Source of the DNA: Sphingomonas sp. BAUL-RG-20F-R05-02
GTDB taxonomy: Bacteria; Pseudomonadota; Alphaproteobacteria; Sphingomonadales; Sphingomonadaceae
Direction of reading: 5' to 3'
Length of the DNA stretch: 64,000 bases
NCBI RefSeq assembly: GCF_022662305.1
Contig: NZ_JAKNQH010000002.1
Span: 62,001-126,000 of the forward strand
The first letter of the stretch is position 1. Each line of letters starts with the position of its first letter. Below the pieces are notes generated by a model. That model searched no databases and was not told the DNA's origin. It worked only from the letters and a program-made list of their open reading frames with translations. The position numbers and the translations under genes are program-made. Shown here piece by piece: positions 53,981 through 62,935 of this stretch.

Positions 53981-56923
53981 ATGGTGCGCACTCGCGCTTG
54001 GGGACATCGCTCAGCAGGACTGGGCGCTTTGGCGATCGCGCTGCTGTCGCCACCGGCACATGCCCAGATCGCCGCCGCACCACCGCAACCGAGCACCGGC
54101 GATGCCGCCGACGTCGTCGTCACCGGCACGCGCATCAAGCGTGCCGACCTTGAGAGCAACAGTCCGCTGACCACGGTGAGCGACGCGGAGATCCGCCTGC
54201 AGGGCGCGACCAGTGTCGAAAGCGTGTTGAACCGCCTGCCGCAATTCACCGCCGACGCCAACGAGAACGTCTCGAACGGGTCGGACGGCACCTCCAACGT
54301 CAACCTGCGCCACCTGGGGTCGAACCGGGTGCTGGTGCTCATCAACGGACAGCGCATGCTGCCGCAACAGGCGGTCGACACCAACTTCGTGCCGTCCGCG
54401 CTGGTCAAGAGCATCGATGTCGTCACCGGCGGCGCCTCCGCAGTATACGGGTCAGACGCAATGTCGGGCGTGGTCAACTTCGTGCTGCGCGACGACCTCA
54501 ACGGGCTGCGGCTGGATGCGCAGAGCGGCATCTACCAGCATGAGAACGGCAACACCGGCCTACAGGCACTGTCCACCGCCAAGGGCTATCCCAATGCGCG
54601 CGGCGGCACCGTCGATGGCGGCAAGATCGACGTCAACGGCGCGTTTGGGCACAATTTCGCGGACGGGCGTGGCAACATCACCGTCTATGGCGGTTATCGC
54701 CATACCGATCCGGTGACGCAGGATTCGCGCGACGTGTCGGCCTGCGCGCTCGATCCGATCGACGACGCCGGATCGGGGCTGACCTGCGGCGGGTCCAGCA
54801 ACAATCCGTGGGGTCTGTTCACGCTGCTGAGCGGGCCGAACAAGGGCAAGACGCTCAACAACACCAAGGACGGCGCGCACACCTGGACGCCGTACAACTC
54901 GGGCTTCCTCTACAATTACGCGCCGACCAACTATTTCCAGCGCTCGGACGACCGCTACACCGCGGGCAGCTTCGCCAAGTTCAAGCTGAGCGACCTGGTC
55001 GAGGTCTATGGCAGCTTCATGTACATGAACGACCATACCAACTCGCAGGCGGCGCCGTCCGCGCTGTTCCAGGGTACGACGTTCACGATCCCCTGCAACA
55101 ATCCTTACCTGTCGGCGTCCCAGGCGACGACCTTGTGTGGCGCCGCCGCCGGCACCGCGCAGACGCAGGACACCTTCATCGGCCTGCGCCTGTCCACACC
55201 GCGCCGCGACGACCTGCGGCATGAGGACTTCCGCTATTCGGGCGGCGTGCGCGGCACCTTTGCGCAAAGGCTGACCTATGACGTGAACTTCCTGCAATCG
55301 CAGGTGAACTACGACGAACACTATATGAACAACGTCGACAACGTGAAGGCGCAGCGCGCGCTCAACGTCGTCAACGTCGCCGGCAAGCCGACCTGCCAGT
55401 CGGTGATCGACGGCAGCGATCCGAGCTGCCTGCCGATCGACGTGTTCGCCTACAATGCGATCGACCCGAACAACCTCGGCTACATCTTCTCCGACTCGCG
55501 CACCGCCAGCCGCAACCGGCAGACGGTGATTTCCGGCACGATCAGCGGCAATCTCGACAGCTACGGCATCCAGAGCCCGTGGGCGGACAAAGGCATCGCC
55601 TTTGCGGTGGGGGGCGAACATCGCCGAGAGTCGAAAAAATTTACGGCTGACGCGATCGCGCAGCAGAACGGCACCTTCAATTCGGACGGCATCATCAGCG
55701 TGAATGAAGGCTATGGCGAGATCGAGATCCCGATCCTGTCCAACCTGCCGCTGTTCAAGGCGCTCACCATCAACGGCGCGACGCGCTATTCGTCCTACCA
55801 CAACGAACAGGGTTCGACCGGCTTCTCGTCCGATTACAACGTGTGGACGTACAAGGGCGAAATCTCGTGGTCGCCGGTATCCGACCTGCGCTTGCGCGCC
55901 AGCTATAACCGCGCGATTCGCGCGCCCAACATAGATGAATTGTTCGGCGCGGTGGCACTCGGCAACGTCACCGCCACCGATCCGTGCGCGGGCGCGAACC
56001 CGGTGCTGTCGCTGGCGACGTGCGAGCGTACCGGGGTCAGCGCCGCGCAATACGGCACTATTCCGCAGTGCCCGGCCGGCACCTGTGTGCAGCAATATGG
56101 CGGCAACCGCGACGTGAAGCCCGAGAAGGCCGACACCTACACGATCGGCCTCGTGCTGACCCCGCATGAAGTGCGCAACTTCACGCTGTCGGTCGATTAC
56201 TTCCACATCAAGATCAACGATTACATCAGCACCATCGACCCGTCGCTGTCGATCAGCCAGTGCACCGCGACCGGCGATCCGTTCTATTGCAACCTGTTCC
56301 ACCGCGATCCCAAAAGCGGCGTGTTGTTCGGCAACGACGGCTATGTCGTCGGCACCACGCTCAACACCGGCTACCTCAAGACGTCCGGCCTCGACATCAC
56401 GTCGAGCTATGCGTTCGGGGTGGGTCGCTTCGGGCGGATCAGCCTCGACCTGGTCGGCACCTATCAGCTCGATCTCACCACTGAACCGCTGCCCGGCCTC
56501 GGCACGTACAATTGCAACGGCCTGTACGGCTATACCTGCGGCGAGCCTGCGCCCAAGTGGCGCCACCAGTTGCGCACCACCTGGGATTTCGGCGGCGCGA
56601 GCCACCCCGCGCTGTCGCTGGCATGGCGGTATTTCGGCGGCGTGCGGCTCTCCACCACGTCGGACAATGCGTATCTCGCCGATGCCGGATCGCCCAGCAT
56701 CGTCAACCGCAAGATCGACGCGTATAATTACTTCGATCTCGCCGCGACGATCACGGTCGAGAAGCGGCTGACGCTGCGCGCCGGCGTCAACAATTTGCTC
56801 GACAAGGATCCGCCCGCGATCGCGCAGGGCGTGCTGGCAAGCTTCGGCAACGGCAACACCTATCCGGGCGTCTACGATCCGCTCGGCCGCTCGATCTTCG
56901 TCGGCGCGACCGTAGAGTTCTGA
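53981..56923 (+). CDS. TonB-dependent outer-membrane receptor
   Basis: 980 residues, larger than the receptor at 33821. Signal peptide LGALAIALLSPPAHAQ, TonB-box region DVVVTGTRIKRADLESNSPL, plug domain with GSNRVLVLINGQRM and VVTGGASAVYGSDAMSGVVN, and a barrel ending in FVGATVEF with a terminal Phe. This subgroup is common in Sphingomonas and Xanthomonas loci for plant carbohydrates and peptides. The start at 53981 follows AAGGGGACATGGC. Its place next to the peptide symporter and GH127 suggests uptake of glycopeptides or arabino-oligosaccharides. A hairpin follows the stop. Confidence 0.93.
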   Translation: MVRTRAWGHRSAGLGALAIALLSPPAHAQIAAAPPQPSTGDAADVVVTGTRIKRADLESNSPLTTVSDAEIRLQGATSVESVLNRLPQFTADANENVSNGSDGTSNVNLRHLGSNRVLVLINGQRMLPQQAVDTNFVPSALVKSIDVVTGGASAVYGSDAMSGVVNFVLRDDLNGLRLDAQSGIYQHENGNTGLQALSTAKGYPNARGGTVDGGKIDVNGAFGHNFADGRGNITVYGGYRHTDPVTQDSRDVSACALDPIDDAGSGLTCGGSSNNPWGLFTLLSGPNKGKTLNNTKDGAHTWTPYNSGFLYNYAPTNYFQRSDDRYTAGSFAKFKLSDLVEVYGSFMYMNDHTNSQAAPSALFQGTTFTIPCNNPYLSASQATTLCGAAAGTAQTQDTFIGLRLSTPRRDDLRHEDFRYSGGVRGTFAQRLTYDVNFLQSQVNYDEHYMNNVDNVKAQRALNVVNVAGKPTCQSVIDGSDPSCLPIDVFAYNAIDPNNLGYIFSDSRTASRNRQTVISGTISGNLDSYGIQSPWADKGIAFAVGGEHRRESKKFTADAIAQQNGTFNSDGIISVNEGYGEIEIPILSNLPLFKALTINGATRYSSYHNEQGSTGFSSDYNVWTYKGEISWSPVSDLRLRASYNRAIRAPNIDELFGAVALGNVTATDPCAGANPVLSLATCERTGVSAAQYGTIPQCPAGTCVQQYGGNRDVKPEKADTYTIGLVLTPHEVRNFTLSVDYFHIKINDYISTIDPSLSISQCTATGDPFYCNLFHRDPKSGVLFGNDGYVVGTTLNTGYLKTSGLDITSSYAFGVGRFGRISLDLVGTYQLDLTTEPLPGLGTYNCNGLYGYTCGEPAPKWRHQLRTTWDFGGASHPALSLAWRYFGGVRLSTTSDNAYLADAGSPSIVNRKIDAYNYFDLAATITVEKRLTLRAGVNNLLDKDPPAIAQGVLASFGNGNTYPGVYDPLGRSIFVGATVEF

Positions 56924-57248
56924 TGCCCCTTACGGCCGGTCGCAAGCCCTCGACCGGCTGACACCGTGTCCAAGACAGACCCGTCGTGGCCAGACCGTTC
57001 GCACGCTCGCTTCTGCTGGCGATCGGGCTCGCCATTTTACCATATCGGCAGCGGCGCAGGCGGCGGGGCTGAGCACCGCGACCGGTCATCCTGTCACCGC
57101 GCCACGCCGGCCCTGCACCGGCTTAGTGTGCCGGCCATTCGCGGTCTTCATCCGCAATAAACTCGGCGCAGGCACTTCGAACTGCCCCCCCCGGCTTCGG
57201 CAGCGCGGTACCAAGCCTAGGGATTCACTCCCCCGCGAGCATGTTCGT
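56924..57248. other. 325-bp intergenic stretch with hairpin and possible gene remnant
   Basis: Between the TonB receptor stop and the KpsS-like stop (convergent). A hairpin GCCGGTCG/CGACCGGC (56935-56958) lies just past the receptor gene. From GTG 56986, VARPFARSLLLAIGLAIL looks like a signal peptide that breaks off; a neighbouring frame then continues as TISAAAQAAGLSTATGHPV. This could be a frameshifted small secreted protein, or chance in GC-rich DNA. I see no other gene. Confidence 0.4.
56935..56958 (+). terminator. Hairpin after TonB receptor gene
   Basis: GCCGGTCG (56935-56942) pairs perfectly with CGACCGGC (56951-56958) around an 8-base loop, 12 bp after the receptor stop. No T-run. 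Probable end of the DUF5695-POT-receptor unit. Confidence 0.5.
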
Positions 57249-58565
57249 TCAGCCGGTCGAGGACTTTACCGCCGGCACGCCGCCCTGCAGCGGGCTGGCC
57301 GCTTCCAGCCGCGTGACCACCCCTTCCACCACCTTGTCGAGCGCCTCTTTCGAAAAGAACCCACCCGCAACGAGACAACGATCGATCAGCACGCGGCGGA
57401 AGGCGGCGAAGGTTTCGGCGTCGGGCTTGCCGGGTTTGCGCCAGAAATCGTCGAGCCGCCCCTGGTAGGTGACGTCCGCGATGTCGTACACCGCCTGCCC
57501 GAGCGCGATCACCGGCACGTCGAGCGCGAGCGCCAGCGTGCCGCTGGTGCTGTTGATCGTCACCACGCCTTCCGACCGGCGCGCGACCGGCACGATATCG
57601 CCCGTCTCGAGATAGTCCACGCGATTGCCGACGCCGTGCATCCGGGCAAGCGCGGCGGTTTCCTTCCGCCAGTCCCGCACGCCGTTGTCGAGCGGATGCT
57701 CCTTCACCACCAGCCGCATCCCCGCCGGCGCATGGCTCGCGAACGAGGCGATCACCATGCGGAGCGCGTCCGCGATACCGGCGAAGGACGAGTGCAGCCG
57801 GATCTGCGCGTCCGAATCGAGCTGGAGCGGGAACAGCATGTACGGCTCGGCGCTTGCCTCCAGCGCTGCCAGTACCGCCTGCGACCGAACCGCCGCTGCC
57901 TGCCGCCGCAGCAACCGGCGCAGCCAACCCATCCCCTCGACGAGCGGATGCCACGGCCGATGCGTCTCCCAATGCGGATAATGCCAGCGGGTCAGCACGT
58001 CGGCGGCGTTGTAGGCGAGTCCCTCCAGCGCGCGGCGGCGAAACGACGAGGGTACCGGATGATGCTCGGGCGCGGGCGGCAGCGCGGCGGCCTCGGCACG
58101 GTACCAGGCGGGATCGCGCGGCAGCGTCGAATGGCCGTTCACGCCACCCAGCTCCAGCGTCACCCAGTCGGGGCGGATATAGCCCTCCTCGAAGACATGC
58201 ACCGGCACGCGCGCTTCGCGGCACACCGCGATCGCCGCCATGTGCAGCGGGCGGCAATCGCCGAACAGCACAACGTCGGTGATCTGGCGCTCGGCGATGA
58301 TCCGCGTAAGCGCCGCCGGCCATTCCTCTGGCGTCCCCTGATAATCGATGCCGCCCGGCAACCGCCAGAACAGCCGGTCGCCGCCATTGAAGTTGACCTT
58401 GTAAACGCCGTAGCCATCGCGGCGCAGCGCCTCGCCGACACGGCGGAACAGCGGGCCCATCAGGCCCTGCAGCAGCAGCACGTTGCGGCTCGGCAACGCC
58501 TCCGGAAGCCCAGGCGCGGCGACATGTGGCGCTACGGCCACTCCGTCGGCGAACAGCTTGGACAT
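57249..58565 (-). CDS. Capsule polysaccharide biosynthesis protein, KpsS/LipB-like
   Basis: 438-residue cytosolic protein of the capsule synthesis family; KpsS adds the first Kdo to the lipid anchor of group 2 capsules. Typical patterns are NVLLLQGLMGPLFRRVGEAL, VNFNGGDRLFW, HVFEEGYIRPDWVTLE, MRLVVKEHPLD and VVTINSTSGTLAL. GAGGAA precedes the ATG at 58565. A KpsC-like gene is at the right end of the window. Adjacent genes suggest a dispersed capsule or surface-polysaccharide region. Confidence 0.88.
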   Translation of the reverse strand: MSKLFADGVAVAPHVAAPGLPEALPSRNVLLLQGLMGPLFRRVGEALRRDGYGVYKVNFNGGDRLFWRLPGGIDYQGTPEEWPAALTRIIAERQITDVVLFGDCRPLHMAAIAVCREARVPVHVFEEGYIRPDWVTLELGGVNGHSTLPRDPAWYRAEAAALPPAPEHHPVPSSFRRRALEGLAYNAADVLTRWHYPHWETHRPWHPLVEGMGWLRRLLRRQAAAVRSQAVLAALEASAEPYMLFPLQLDSDAQIRLHSSFAGIADALRMVIASFASHAPAGMRLVVKEHPLDNGVRDWRKETAALARMHGVGNRVDYLETGDIVPVARRSEGVVTINSTSGTLALALDVPVIALGQAVYDIADVTYQGRLDDFWRKPGKPDAETFAAFRRVLIDRCLVAGGFFSKEALDKVVEGVVTRLEAASPLQGGVPAVKSSTG

Positions 58566-58716
58566 CCGGCATTCCTCTTTCGTCGTCAGCGGTACCAATG
58601 CACCCGTCTCGTGCCGCGCCGCAATAAACATCGCACCGACACTGGCAAGCGCGGCCGGTGCAAGCGGTGACACTGTCGCGACAGCCGGTTATAGAGCGCG
58701 CCGTCGCAACGCTACA

Positions 58717-60216
58717 GTGGGCGCGACACATGGCGTAATCGAGGCGGGCAACGCGATACTTGTGACAACGATCGTGTTTTTCCTGCTGGCGTCGCTTGTG
58801 GTCACGCTACTGCTCGATGCGAGGGTACACCCGCGCCGCGGGCGATTGCGGCGTATGTCCGGCGTCGCCGTGCACGTGCTGATGGTGACGGGGGTGTTCG
58901 GCCTGTTCCTTGCTATCGCCGGCAACAGCGTGGTGGCGGCAGTTCTCGCCACCGGAATGGTCGCGGTGCTGGCCGTCGCCTCCAATGCCAAGCACCGGAT
59001 GCTGGGTGAGCCGCTGGTGTTTTCCGATCTGGCGCTGCTCGCGGCGGTGGTGCGGCACCCGCGCTTCTACTTCACCGCCGTATCGTTGCGGCAACGCTGG
59101 CTGGCCGGCGTAGCGGCTCTGGCCGCCGCGCTGGTGCTGATTTCGCAAGTATCGTGGAGCGCGCCCGCGCATCTTACCGGCGGTGTCCTGGCGGGGGGTG
59201 CGGGGATCGGGTTGTTGTTTTGTCTACGGAGCCGGTGGCTCGTCGAAGCAATGCGAGCCCCTGCCCTCGAACCGGATCTACGCGACTACGGTTTGATCAC
59301 GACGTTGCTGACATACTGGCTGCGCTGGCGCGAAACCGCCGATCCGCCCGCCGCCGCTCCGATTCAGGTAAACCGGTCACATTACGCCCCGCCCGAGGTG
59401 ATCGTCATCATCCAGTGCGAATCGTTCGCCGATTCGGTCGCCATCACCGGCGATGCCCGCCATGCGCTGCCCGGCCTCGCCGCGGCGCGCGCGGCGGCCT
59501 GGCGCCACGGCGACCTCGCCGTCAGCGGGTTCGGCGCGTACACGATGCGCACCGAGTACGGCGTGTTGTTCGGCCGCAGCGAGGCGGCTTTGGGGTTTCG
59601 CCGCTACGATCCGTTCCTCAGCGCACACGGGGAAACCTCGCATGCATTGTCCGCGCGACTCGGCGGCGCAGGCTATCGCTGCACGTTCGTGCACCCACAC
59701 GACATGCGCTTCTACGGCCGCGACCGGCTGATGCCAGCGAGTGGGTTCGACCAGATTATCGGGCTGGAGGCGTTTGCGTCAACCCCGCCGCAGGGCGGCC
59801 GCTATGTCGACGACCGCACCCTCGGCACGATGCTCGGCGATCTCGTCGCGGGCACCGCAGACCTGAGCTTCGTCTATGCGGTGACGATGGAGAATCACGG
59901 CCCCTGGCACGGCGAAGACGGCGCAGCCGGCGAACTCGACTCGTATCTGAAGCATGTCCGCAGCAGCGACGCGATGCTGTCCGATCTCACCGCGCGACTT
60001 GCCGCGGACGGTCGGCCGGCGCTGCTGGTGTTCTTCGGCGATCATCGCCCGAGCATTCCCGGCGTGAGCATGCCCGGCGCGGATCGCCACACGCCGTATG
60101 TCATGCTCCGCTTCGGGCCGGGCGGTACGCCGATCGGGACGGGTGAGCGCGTCGATGTGACGCCGGCCGACCTGCACCACGCCGTGCTGGCGTGCGTCAG
60201 TGCCCCGGCGGCGTAA
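58717..60216 (+). CDS. Membrane sulfatase-fold protein, LTA-synthase/phosphoglycerol-transferase-like
   Basis: About 499 residues: four to five N-terminal membrane segments (ILVTTIVFFLLASLVVTLLL, VLMVTGVFGLFLAIAGNSVV) then an extracytoplasmic alkaline-phosphatase/sulfatase-fold domain. Visible marks are VIIQCESFADS, TMRTEYGVLFG with the nucleophile Thr region, and LLVFFGDHRPSIPG with the metal-binding Asp/His. Relatives add phosphoglycerol or phosphoethanolamine to glycans or lipids. The start is uncertain; GTG at 58717 is taken because the first membrane segment begins shortly after. The gene is divergent from KpsS and overlaps the SDR gene end by 20 bp. Confidence 0.82.
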   Translation: MGATHGVIEAGNAILVTTIVFFLLASLVVTLLLDARVHPRRGRLRRMSGVAVHVLMVTGVFGLFLAIAGNSVVAAVLATGMVAVLAVASNAKHRMLGEPLVFSDLALLAAVVRHPRFYFTAVSLRQRWLAGVAALAAALVLISQVSWSAPAHLTGGVLAGGAGIGLLFCLRSRWLVEAMRAPALEPDLRDYGLITTLLTYWLRWRETADPPAAAPIQVNRSHYAPPEVIVIIQCESFADSVAITGDARHALPGLAAARAAAWRHGDLAVSGFGAYTMRTEYGVLFGRSEAALGFRRYDPFLSAHGETSHALSARLGGAGYRCTFVHPHDMRFYGRDRLMPASGFDQIIGLEAFASTPPQGGRYVDDRTLGTMLGDLVAGTADLSFVYAVTMENHGPWHGEDGAAGELDSYLKHVRSSDAMLSDLTARLAADGRPALLVFFGDHRPSIPGVSMPGADRHTPYVMLRFGPGGTPIGTGERVDVTPADLHHAVLACVSAPAA

Positions 60217-60958
60217 GCGCTCGCAACAGACGGTCCCGCAGACTGCGCGGCAGCAGCCGGTCGAACCAGCGCAAGCCTGCGAACGGCCACCGCATCACGA
60301 CATGCGCGCGCCCCTGCGCCGCCGCCGCCGCGATGCGCGCCGCCGCTTGCGCAGGCGATAGGCTGAACGGTTTCGGACCCGGCGTGGCATGGGCGGCGGC
60401 GGTGTCGATAAACCCGGGCGAGACGAGCGTGACCGACACGCCATGCCCGCGCGCGCCGATCCGCAGCGCATCCGCGAACCGCGCCAGCCCGGCTTTCGAG
60501 CCGGCATAGCCGCTTGCGAACGGCAACGCGTGGAATGCCGCCGCCGAACCGACCAGCACCACCTGCCCCCGCCCACGTCTCGCCATCCGCGCCGCGATCG
60601 CGGACGCCAGCGCCGCCGGCGCGACGAAATTGACGATGCCGAGCCGCGCGACCTGTCCGGCATCTTCCACATGCGCGCCCGGCGCGCGAATGTCGCCGAG
60701 CCCGGCGGCGAATATCGCCAAGTCGATCGTGCCGGCGGCATCATCCGCCTCGATCGCGGCAATCGCGGCGGCGACGTCGGTCAGGTCGAGCGAACGGATC
60801 GCCACCACCGCGCCCGCCGCCCGGCTGGTGGCGGCAACGGATTCCAACCGGTCACGATCCCGCCCCCACAGCAGCAACGTCCGTCCCGGCGCCGCATATT
60901 CCCGCGCCAGCGCCGTCCCAAGCCCGCCCGAAGCCCCGGTGATGAGGATGCGGTTCAC
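60197..60958 (-). CDS. SDR-family NAD(P)-dependent oxidoreductase
   Basis: 253-residue classical short-chain dehydrogenase: TGASGGLG cofactor loop at residues 7-14, Ser of LVGSAAAF, and YAGSK with catalytic Tyr and Lys near 150. The C-terminal 45 residues are basic and hydrophobic (RWPFAGLRWFDRLLPRSLRD), as in membrane-associated SDRs of the DltE/YqjQ kind acting on lipids or surface polymers. Converges with and overlaps the sulfatase-fold gene by 20 bp. Its substrate is not known. Confidence 0.88.
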   Translation of the reverse strand: MNRILITGASGGLGTALAREYAAPGRTLLLWGRDRDRLESVAATSRAAGAVVAIRSLDLTDVAAAIAAIEADDAAGTIDLAIFAAGLGDIRAPGAHVEDAGQVARLGIVNFVAPAALASAIAARMARRGRGQVVLVGSAAAFHALPFASGYAGSKAGLARFADALRIGARGHGVSVTLVSPGFIDTAAAHATPGPKPFSLSPAQAAARIAAAAAQGRAHVVMRWPFAGLRWFDRLLPRSLRDRLLRALTPPGH

Positions 60959-61133
60959 GAAGCAGCAACCCCTTGACGCGTAACGGTCATCGCACTGTGG
61001 CTTACATACATCCCATCGTCACCTTTCGGGCTTGCAGCGCGTTTTGCTGCATTGCAGCTTGACAGGCGGTGGCGGGCGGTGGCCATACCGTGCTAATGTA
61101 TGTGCGTCGATCCGGGAAAAAGCGAAACTGTCG

Positions 61134-61745
61134 ATGATGAAGTCCGGGGCCGACCCGAAACGTGTCAGACTGTTTCGAAACGATCTGCTGGAACAGTTCA
61201 CGCTGATCTCGCCGATCGCCTTTGCGTTGACTTGGACGGTGTTCCTCGCGGTCGCGCTGTGGGCGAGCTGGGGCGTGACCAACGTGTTCGCGTGGGTCGG
61301 GCTGGTGTTCACCGGCCTGCTGATCTGGTCGCTGTTCGAATATGCGATGCACCGGTTCCTGTTCCACATGAAGCTCGAGTCGCGGTTCGGCCGGGCGCTG
61401 ATCTTCCTGACGCATGGCAATCACCACACAGTGCCGAACGACCGGATGCGCAACCTGATGCCGCCGGTGGTGAGCGTGACGATCTCGCTCGGCGTATGGG
61501 CGCTGCTGTACGCGATGTTCGGACCGGCCGGGTCGGTGGTCTTCCTCGGCTTCGGCATCGGCTATGTCAGCTATGACTGCGTGCATTACGCCTGCCACCA
61601 GTTGCCGATGCGCGGCCCGATCCTGCGCCAGTTGCGTCGCCACCACCTGCGCCACCATCACGCGCGCGAGGAGGGCAATTATGCGATCACCGCGATCTTC
61701 TGGGATTGGGTGTTCGGCACCGAAGTCCCCGCCAAGCGCCGCTAA
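61134..61745 (+). CDS. Fatty acid hydroxylase family protein, ceramide 2-hydroxylase-like
   Basis: 203-residue membrane di-iron hydroxylase. Histidine boxes EYAMHRFLFHMK, THGNHHTVP, YDCVHYACHQ and RRHHLRHHHAREEG match the FA2H/Scs7 layout, with two pairs of membrane segments between them. Sphingomonads contain glycosphingolipids with 2-hydroxymyristate, so fatty acid 2-hydroxylation of ceramide is a sensible role (inference). ATG at 61134 or 61137. Its stop overlaps the stop of the GT4 gene on the opposite strand. Confidence 0.85.
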   Translation: MMKSGADPKRVRLFRNDLLEQFTLISPIAFALTWTVFLAVALWASWGVTNVFAWVGLVFTGLLIWSLFEYAMHRFLFHMKLESRFGRALIFLTHGNHHTVPNDRMRNLMPPVVSVTISLGVWALLYAMFGPAGSVVFLGFGIGYVSYDCVHYACHQLPMRGPILRQLRRHHLRHHHAREEGNYAITAIFWDWVFGTEVPAKRR

Positions 61746-62935
61746 CCGCGCAACGCCTCGATCGCGTCGCACACGACCGTGATGTGATCCTCCCAGGTCG
61801 GCGAACGCCACTGCGCCACGCGGCGTAGCTGCGCCGCCCGCATCGGGCCGCCACCGTGGTGATCGAGGACCGCCGCGCGCCAGCCCGGCCCGTCGAGCGG
61901 ATCGAGGAAGTCGGGCGCGTCGCCGCCCGCCTCGCGCAGCGCCGGCAGACCGCTGCACAACACCGGCGTGCCGACCGACAACGCCTCCGCCACCGGCATG
62001 CCATACCCTTCCGCGAACGACGGCAGCAGCAGCGCGCGCGCACCGCGCAGCAGATCGGTCAGCGCCCGGTCCGAACAGCCGTTGCGCTCCTCGACATGGC
62101 CGACCAGCGCGGGGCAGCGTTCCAGCATGTCGACGACCTGCTCGTTCTCCCACCCGCGCCGCCCGACGATGATGAGCTTCGGCACCGCAACCGCCGGCAA
62201 CGACTCGGCCATCGCGCGCCACAGGTTGAGCAGCAGCAGGTGGTTCTTGCGCGGCTCGATCGTGCCGACGCAGAGGAAATACGGATCAACCGGCACCGCG
62301 CCCGGTGCGGGACCGGCCGGCAGCGCCTGCGTGCCCAGCAGCGCGACGTGGAGGTCGACCTTGCGCCCGGTGCGCTCCAGCCACGGTCGCATCGATTCGG
62401 CGGTCGCGGCGGAATTGGCGATCACCCCGTCCGCGCACGCCGCCATCGTCTCGATCCGCCGGCGATGGAGGTCGGCGCCGTTGGGCCGGGCATATTCGGG
62501 ATAATCGATCGGGATCAGATCGTGGACGAAGCACAGAAACCGCGCCTGCTCCCGCGCGAGGATACGGCGCACCAGATCGGCCTTGGTAAGGTGATGCGGC
62601 GAGGCCTGCACATAGACGCTGCCCGGTACCGGCCGTGGCGCCTCGGGCAGGAGGCCGAGCAATGCCGGCAGCACCTGCGGCAACGAACGCGGGCTGACGT
62701 CGCCATCTTCCTCCGCCCAGCGTGCTTCGAGCAGATCGAGGAATCGCACTGCCTTGCCTGCCGGCAACCGCCCGTAGCGTCCGAACGGATGCACGATGGC
62801 GTAGCGCAGCCGGTCGCCGTACCGTTCCTGCAATCCCCGCGCGTACGCCATCTCGACCCGGTCCACCCCCGAGGGCGTATGGTGCCGGATACGCGAAACC
62901 AGTCGCGATATGTCGAGGATCACCGCTCCGCTCAT
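61742..62935 (-). CDS. GT4-family glycosyltransferase
   Basis: 397-residue GT-B fold glycosyltransferase family 4. Features: DISRLVSRIRHHTPSGVDRV at the start, FVHDLIPIDYPEY, YFLCVGTIEPRKNHLLLLNL and SFAEGYGMPVAEALSVGTPV with the retaining-enzyme Glu. It probably builds a capsule or surface polysaccharide repeat. Its ATG overlaps the stop of the upstream KpsC-like gene (ATGA), so both are one unit. Confidence 0.9.
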   Translation of the reverse strand: MSGAVILDISRLVSRIRHHTPSGVDRVEMAYARGLQERYGDRLRYAIVHPFGRYGRLPAGKAVRFLDLLEARWAEEDGDVSPRSLPQVLPALLGLLPEAPRPVPGSVYVQASPHHLTKADLVRRILAREQARFLCFVHDLIPIDYPEYARPNGADLHRRRIETMAACADGVIANSAATAESMRPWLERTGRKVDLHVALLGTQALPAGPAPGAVPVDPYFLCVGTIEPRKNHLLLLNLWRAMAESLPAVAVPKLIIVGRRGWENEQVVDMLERCPALVGHVEERNGCSDRALTDLLRGARALLLPSFAEGYGMPVAEALSVGTPVLCSGLPALREAGGDAPDFLDPLDGPGWRAAVLDHHGGGPMRAAQLRRVAQWRSPTWEDHITVVCDAIEALRG

